Shown: positions 5,833 through 8,822 of the stretch, in pieces
Layout of the letters: every line of letters begins with the position of its first letter
Numbering within the stretch: the first letter of the stretch is position 1
NCBI GenBank assembly: GCA_030045295.1
Contig: JASIGD010000406.1
Span: forward strand, 1 to 8,822
DNA from: Streptosporangiaceae bacterium
GTDB lineage: Bacteria; Actinomycetota; Actinomycetes; Streptosporangiales; Streptosporangiaceae
Direction of reading: 5' to 3'
Length of the DNA: 8,822 nucleotides
Program-made: the position numbers and the translations under genes
Notes under the pieces: model-generated
What the model saw: only the letters and a program-made list of their open reading frames with translations
Databases searched by the model: none
Told to the model about the DNA's origin: nothing

Positions 5833-6273
5833 GTGGAGGAGATCGACCGCAAGATCGTGTCGCTGCTGGCCCGCAACGGCCGGATGAGCTTCACCGAGCT
5901 CGCCAAGCTGGCCGGGCTGTCGGTGTCAGCAGTGCACCAGCGGGTGCGCAGGCTCGAGCAAGACGGCGTGATCAAGGGCTATGCCGCGATGATCGACCCG
6001 GAGGACATCGGCCTGCCGCTGACGGCGTTCGTGTCCATCAAGCCGTTTGACGCCGCAGCCCCGGATGACCTGCCGCAGCGGCTGGAGCACCTGTCCGCGA
6101 TCGAAGCATGTCACAGCGTTGCGGGCGATGAGAACTACATCCTCAAGGTGCGGGTCCCCACGCCAGCCGCGCTCGAGGAGCTGCTGTATCAGATCCGCAC
6201 CCTGGGGGGTGTCTCGACCCGCACCACCGTGGTGCTCAGCACCCCGTACGAGAACCGCCCGCCGCAATTCTGA
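5833..6273 (+). CDS. Lrp/AsnC family transcriptional regulator
   Basis: A 146-residue DNA-binding regulator, of the usual family length. It opens directly with the family signature IDRKIVSLLARNGRMS, then the helix-turn-helix FTELAKLAGLSVSAVHQRVRRLEQ (about 20-43) and DGVIKGY. The RAM ligand-binding and oligomerisation domain covers about 63-140 and holds the conserved GD turn (G98, D99) before ENYILKVRV. Members bind amino acids or related metabolites and often control their own gene or a divergent neighbour. Here the neighbour is the PAC2 gene across 87 bases, so both could be targets; this is inference from position. The GTG at 5833 is chosen since the protein begins at the expected place for the family. 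The effector cannot be predicted. Confidence 0.93.
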   Translation: MEEIDRKIVSLLARNGRMSFTELAKLAGLSVSAVHQRVRRLEQDGVIKGYAAMIDPEDIGLPLTAFVSIKPFDAAAPDDLPQRLEHLSAIEACHSVAGDENYILKVRVPTPAALEELLYQIRTLGGVSTRTTVVLSTPYENRPPQF

Positions 6274-6312
6274 GCGCTGTCGGTCCCTGGCTTGGCTTAC
6301 CCGCCGGATTCT

Positions 6313-6330
6313 GGTCGGCGCGGGCCGACC
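6313..6330. terminator. Hairpin between convergent Lrp and TetR genes
   Basis: GGTCGGC (6313-6319) and GCCGACC (6324-6330) form a perfect 7-bp stem with a GCGG tetraloop. It lies 39 bases after the Lrp stop and 9 bases beyond the TetR stop (6340) on the minus strand, so it could end both transcripts. No T-run follows in either direction. Confidence 0.5.
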
Positions 6331-6402
6331 GTCCCTTGGTCAGCCCGGGTCCGCCGTCCCTGGGCCAGCCCCGGCCGCCGTCCCTGGCCAGCCCGGCCTG
6401 GC
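6330..6402. repeat. Three degenerate ~24-bp tandem repeats across the TetR 3' end
   Basis: Copies begin CGTCCCT at 6330, 6355 and 6379 (periods 25 and 24) and continue with a shared (G)GGCCAGCCC(C)GG-type core. The last two copies are in phase and give two near-identical octapeptide units ending PGTA at the TetR C-terminus. The TetR stop codon (6340-6342) falls in the third copy, which has one extra base. Confidence 0.6.
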
Positions 6403-7062
6403 CACTAGTCCGTCGATCGCGACGGAGAGCAGCAGGCCAGCCCGGTCCGGCTCCTTCTCCGTGCTCAGCGCGACCCCGTGGATCAGCCGCATCACGTCGG
6501 TTGCGGTCACGTCCGGCCGGATAACTCCGGCCTGCTGCCCGTTCGCCAGCAGTCGCTCGGTCGTTTCGCGCATGGCCACCCAGCAGGACGTGATCAGCTC
6601 GGACTCCACTCCGACCGCGTCGATAAGCGCGCGTGACAGGCCGCGCTTGGTAACCAGGTACGCGGCCAGCGCGCGGATCCAGTCAGCGAAGGCGTCGCCG
6701 GGGGAATCGACCTTGAGCAGCGTGTCGCCTCGTTCGCAGACGGCGCTGACCTGGCTGCGGAAGACCGCTGCCTGCAGGTCCAGCCTGGTCGGGAAGTGAC
6801 GGTACAGCGTGCCGATCCCGACCCCGGCCCGCCGCGCCACGTCTTCGAGCGGCGCGTCGGCGCCCTTCTGCGCGAACGCCTCTGTGGCCGCGGCGATCAG
6901 CCGCTCGCGGTTCTGCCGCGCGTCGGCGCGCAGTTGTCCGGTCGGCCGCTGTCCGGTCGGCCGCTGTCCGGTCGGCTGTCCGGTCGGCCGCTGTCCGGTC
7001 GGCTGCTGTCCGGTCGGCTGTCCGGCCGGCCGCGGCGGTAGCTGGTCAGGTGTCCTGGTCAT
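6340..7062 (-). CDS. TetR family repressor with repeat-derived N- and C-terminal tails
   Basis: Probable drug-responsive repressor of the divergent exporter gene. It has 240 residues, longer than the usual 190-200. The DNA-binding domain starts near residue 44 ([20 protein letters not shown]) with the helix-turn-helix at about 72-91 ([20 protein letters not shown]), a classic match. The ligand domain follows (about 95-225), including the common [12 protein letters not shown] and [18 protein letters not shown] segments. Residues 12-43 are seven units of P-(T/A)-G-Q-(R/Q), and the C-terminus ends in a Pro/Gly/Ala repeat; both tails are probably disordered. No ATG, GTG or TTG codon at the repeat/domain border offers a shorter start (Leu44 is CTG), so the ATG at 7062 is kept. 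A TATTTT box at 7080-7075 would give a leader of a few bases, with no ribosome site. Autoregulation through the shared dyads is likely. Confidence 0.92.
   Translation of the reverse strand: MTRTPDQLPPRPAGQPTGQQPTGQRPTGQPTGQRPTGQRPTGQLRADARQNRERLIAAATEAFAQKGADAPLEDVARRAGVGIGTLYRHFPTRLDLQAAVFRSQVSAVCERGDTLLKVDSPGDAFADWIRALAAYLVTKRGLSRALIDAVGVESELITSCWVAMRETTERLLANGQQAGVIRPDVTATDVMRLIHGVALSTEKEPDRAGLLLSVAIDGLVARPGWPGTAAGAGPGTADPG
6935..7030. repeat. Seven tandem copies of a 12-bp unit in the TetR N-terminus
   Basis: TGTCCGGTCGGC occurs exactly at 6935, 6950, 6965, 6977, 6992 and 7007, and with one change (TGTCCGGCCGGC) at 7019. Spacings are 15, 15, 12, 15, 15 and 12 bases, all multiples of three, so copy number changes keep the TetR frame. 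On the minus strand they encode PTGQ (12-bp units) or [10 protein letters not shown] (15-bp units). Confidence 0.9.
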
Positions 7063-7074
7063 CGATCCGAGCTT

Positions 7075-7080
7075 AAAATA
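7075..7080 (-). promoter_or_regulatory. Possible -10 box of the TetR gene
   Basis: Read on the minus strand, TATTTT (7080 down to 7075) matches TANNNT and would start transcription near 7068, about 6 bases before the ATG. The -35 position (7103-7098) reads GAGGCA, a poor match lying inside dyad 1. An alternative -10, TAATAT (7112-7107), lies between the two dyads. Either would be blocked by a protein bound to them. Confidence 0.35.
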
Positions 7081-7082
7081 GG

Positions 7083-7111
7083 TTGCAAAACGGAGGCTGC
7101 CTCCGTATATT
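7083..7111 (+). promoter_or_regulatory. Near-consensus promoter of the MFS exporter gene
   Basis: TTGCAA (7083-7088) and TATATT (7106-7111) are separated by exactly 17 bases and resemble the housekeeping-sigma consensus (TTGACA, TATAAT) more closely than any other pair in this window. Transcription would start near 7118, giving a leader of about 168 bases before the TTG start codon at 7286. Confidence 0.65.
7090..7106. promoter_or_regulatory. Operator dyad 1 (probable TetR site) inside the promoter spacer
   Basis: ACGGAGGCTGCCTCCGT is a perfect 17-bp palindrome around a central T at 7098. It fills the -35/-10 spacer of the exporter promoter, so a bound dimer would exclude RNA polymerase. Length and position are typical of TetR family operators between divergent regulator and exporter genes. 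It shares CGGAG-N5-CTCCG with dyad 2. Confidence 0.75.
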
Positions 7112-7114
7112 AAC

Positions 7115-7129
7115 CGGAGTAGACCTCCG
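7115..7129. promoter_or_regulatory. Operator dyad 2 (probable TetR site) over the predicted transcription start
   Basis: CGGAG-TAGAC-CTCCG repeats the outer arms and exact length of the core of dyad 1 (7091-7105) with a different centre. The two centres (7098 and 7122) are 24 bp apart, and this copy covers the predicted exporter transcription start near 7118. Confidence 0.65.
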
Positions 7130-7189
7130 CTTCATCCTTGATAGTACCGCCCGGCCAGCGGCCTGTCAGCCGCTGGGGGTCTGCGGCAA

Positions 7190-7214
7190 CCACATCGATG
7201 GCCCATCGTCGTGG
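7190..7214. repeat. Long palindrome copy A in the exporter leader (imperfect)
   Basis: CCACATCGATGG (7190-7201), a central C, then CCATCGTCGTGG (7203-7214). The right arm differs from a perfect complement at two bases (7209, 7210). Twenty bases from 7189 are repeated exactly from 7220 in copy B. Confidence 0.8.
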
Positions 7215-7218
7215 CCAG

Positions 7219-7247
7219 GACCACATCGATGGCCCATCGATGTGGTC
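7219..7247. repeat. Long palindrome copy B in the exporter leader (perfect, 14-bp arms)
   Basis: The core is CCACATCGATGG (7221-7232), a central C at 7233 and CCATCGATGTGG (7234-7245). Two more pairs on each side make a perfect 29-bp dyad from 7219 to 7247. The centres of copies A and B (7202, 7233) are 31 bp apart, close to three helical turns. Each arm holds the 8-bp palindrome CATCGATG. It is unrelated in sequence to the CGGAG dyads upstream. Function is unknown: operator for another regulator, or an RNA hairpin in the leader. Confidence 0.85.
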
Positions 7248-7276
7248 GAACCGAGATCGCCTGACCAGACCACCGT

Positions 7277-7280
7277 GGAG
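7277..7280 (+). promoter_or_regulatory. Ribosome binding site that decides the TTG start of the exporter
   Basis: GGAG (within GTGGAG, 7275-7280) lies 5 bases before TTG at 7286. No ATG or GTG in this frame has an equally good site nearby, and the first membrane helix begins about 28 residues later, as expected. Confidence 0.65.
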
Positions 7281-7285
7281 ACATC

Positions 7286-8803
7286 TTGTCCTATCCGCGA
7301 TTCCTCAAGCGTGGCTCCGACCCTTTGACCCCTTCGACCGCCACGGATCCTTCGGACCGGCGCGGTATCGCCCTGGCCATCATGCTCGGCGCCCAGCTCA
7401 TGATCATCCTCGACATGACGGTCGTGAACATCGCGCTGCCGCATATCCAGGCCAGCCTGCACTTCTCCTCGACGAGCCTGTCCTGGGTGCTGAACGCCTA
7501 CACGCTGACCTCGGGCGGCATGCTGCTGCTCGGCGGGCGGGCCGGCGACATCCTCGGCCGGCGCCGGACCTTCATCGCCGGGATCGCCCTGTTCACCCTG
7601 GCCTCGCTGGCCGGCGGGCTGTCGAACTCGGAGGCCCTGCTGATCGCGGCCCGAGCGGCGCAAGGAGTGGGCGGGGCGCTCGCCGCGCCCGCCGTGCTCG
7701 CCCTGGTCGTAACCAGCTTTCCCGAGGGCCGGGAGCGGACCCGCGCGCTCGCCATCTACATGGGCGTGATCACCGGCGGCTCCTCGCTGGGCCTGGTGCT
7801 CGGCGGGGTGATCACCGAATGGCTGTCCTGGCGCTGGGTGCTGTTTATCAACGTGCCGATCGGGGTCGCGGTGATAGCGGTCACGCCGCTGTTCGTCGCC
7901 GAGACGCCCCGCCTGCCGGGACGCTTCGACCTGGCCGGCGCCGTGCTCGCCACCGCCGGGGTGACCGCGCTCGTCTACGGGTTCATCCGGGCCGCGACCG
8001 ACGGGTGGGGTGATCACGTGACGCTGGCCGCGTTCGCCGCCGCCGCGATCCTGATCGCGCTGTTCGCGGTGACCGAGACCCGGGCTAAGCAGCCAATCAC
8101 CCCCCTGCGCTTGTTCGCAGACGTCAGCAGGTCCGGCTCCTTTGTCGCCCGGCTGCTGCTCATCGCGGGCATGTTCGGGGTGTTCTTCTTCCTCACCCTG
8201 TTCCTGCAGAAGATCATGGGCTTCAGCCCGCTGCGCGCCGGGATGGCCTTCCTGCCGCTGACCGTGGCCCTGTTCGGCGCCTCACGGCTGGCGCCCAGGC
8301 TCATGCCGCGGCTGGGGACCAAGCCGCTGATGGTCGCCGGGATGGTGCCGGCCATCGCAGCCCTGGCCTGGCTGTCGCGGGTCTCGCCCGCCACCGGCTA
8401 CTGGTCGGGCATCTTCGGCCCGATGATGCTGCTCGGCCTCGGGATGGGGCTGGTCTTCGTGCCGCTGACCACCACGTCGCTGGCCGGCGTTCCGCCGGCC
8501 GACTCCGGCGCGGCCTCGGGCCTGGTGAACATGCTGCAGCTGGTCGGGGGCGCACTGGGCCTTAGCGTCCTGGTAGCGGTCTACGGCACCGCGAGCAGGA
8601 ACGCGGCAAGCCATCCGCAGCCGGGACTGGCACCGGTCGCGCAGGCGCAGTATGCGCTCACCCACGGCATCGCGGCGGCCTTCGGCTTCGCCACCCTGCT
8701 GGCCGCGTGCGGCCTGCTGGTGATAATCACGCTCATCCGGACCAGGAAGCCAGCACCCGAACGCGCGCTCGCCCCCGAGCAGGAAGAGGCCATCGCGTCC
8801 TGA
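7286..8803 (+). CDS. MFS drug exporter, DHA2 (14-helix, EmrB/QacA-like) family
   Basis: Proton-driven export of hydrophobic or cationic drugs across the cytoplasmic membrane. It has 505 residues, the normal size for a 14-helix transporter. Helix 1 holds the family motif LDMTVVNIALP (D43 to P52); the loop 2-3 motif A appears as GGRAGDILGRRR (83-94). The helix-5 region carries the GSSLGLVLGGVI segment followed by WRWVLFINVPIG, both typical of DHA2. Strongly hydrophobic segments continue to about residue 485, and the C-terminus is short, charged and cytoplasmic. The TTG start is supported by GGAG 5 bases upstream. The gene is divergent from the TetR gene, with operator-like dyads over its promoter, so induction by an exported compound is likely. 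No biosynthetic genes are in view, so substrate and self-resistance role cannot be judged. Confidence 0.94.
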   Translation: MSYPRFLKRGSDPLTPSTATDPSDRRGIALAIMLGAQLMIILDMTVVNIALPHIQASLHFSSTSLSWVLNAYTLTSGGMLLLGGRAGDILGRRRTFIAGIALFTLASLAGGLSNSEALLIAARAAQGVGGALAAPAVLALVVTSFPEGRERTRALAIYMGVITGGSSLGLVLGGVITEWLSWRWVLFINVPIGVAVIAVTPLFVAETPRLPGRFDLAGAVLATAGVTALVYGFIRAATDGWGDHVTLAAFAAAAILIALFAVTETRAKQPITPLRLFADVSRSGSFVARLLLIAGMFGVFFFLTLFLQKIMGFSPLRAGMAFLPLTVALFGASRLAPRLMPRLGTKPLMVAGMVPAIAALAWLSRVSPATGYWSGIFGPMMLLGLGMGLVFVPLTTTSLAGVPPADSGAASGLVNMLQLVGGALGLSVLVAVYGTASRNAASHPQPGLAPVAQAQYALTHGIAAAFGFATLLAACGLLVIITLIRTRKPAPERALAPEQEEAIAS

Positions 8804-8822
8804 GCCAACCGTGCTGCGGGCC

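Noticed and set aside
6935..7030. Tandem repeats read as a possible replication origin or iteron array
   Set aside because: The units keep codon phase inside a TetR gene, encode a regular PTGQ(R) tail, and no replication gene is present.
7189..7247. CRISPR array or insertion-sequence ends suggested by the 20-bp direct repeat
   Set aside because: Only two copies with an 11-base gap, no transposase or cas gene and no target duplication; the copies are each full palindromes, which fits binding sites better.
7138..8013. Plus-strand frame starting at TTG 7138 through the exporter leader, considered as a leader peptide or alternative gene
   Set aside because: No ribosome site at 7138, no stop before the exporter start, and an Arg/Ala-rich shadow translation over the transporter.
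7166..8017. 283-codon minus-strand frame opposite the exporter gene
   Set aside because: Low-complexity His/Gly/Gln-rich translation with no domain, antisense to a clear transporter, and it would run through the palindromes and ribosome site.

Overview
The window is GC-rich throughout, with many GTG/TTG starts, TANNNT boxes a few bases before start codons in place of ribosome binding sites, and gene families typical of Actinomycetota (a DUF6457-type protein, a PAC2 family protein, a stand-alone Pol I-type 5'-3' exonuclease, a Tat lipoprotein Rieske protein). I read it as chromosomal DNA of an actinomycete; the genus cannot be fixed from this sequence. Ten protein genes of ordinary size are supported, plus one very short upstream ORF. 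No rRNA, tRNA, CRISPR array, transposase or attachment site was seen.

Left part (1-1893): the 3' end of moaA (molybdopterin precursor synthesis), then a convergent zinc-type cation diffusion facilitator gene on the minus strand. Divergent from that is a small DUF6457-type gene, a family I associate with molybdenum cofactor genes, so the transporter appears to sit between two cofactor-linked genes.

Middle part (1894-5745): a Rieske iron-sulphur Tat lipoprotein gene is preceded by an 11-bp perfect inverted repeat, a very strong Shine-Dalgarno sequence and a 17-codon ORF that overlaps the Rieske start by ATGA. It is followed by a 5'-3' exonuclease gene and an M24 metallopeptidase (Xaa-Pro dipeptidase-like) gene, both on the plus strand. 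A PAC2 family gene converges on the peptidase with a nested hairpin between them.

Right part (5746-8822): an Lrp/AsnC regulator gene diverges from the PAC2 gene and converges on a TetR regulator gene. The TetR gene diverges from a 14-helix DHA2-type MFS exporter gene. The TetR/exporter intergenic region is the richest part of the window. It holds a near-consensus promoter whose 17-nt spacer is filled by a perfect dyad, a second copy of the same dyad over the predicted transcription start, and then, in the exporter leader, two tandem copies of an unrelated long palindrome. The TetR protein has repeat-derived tails at both ends. The most likely reading is a drug-responsive TetR/efflux pair with a second, unidentified control layer in the leader. 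The last 19 bases (8804-8822) hold nothing I can call.
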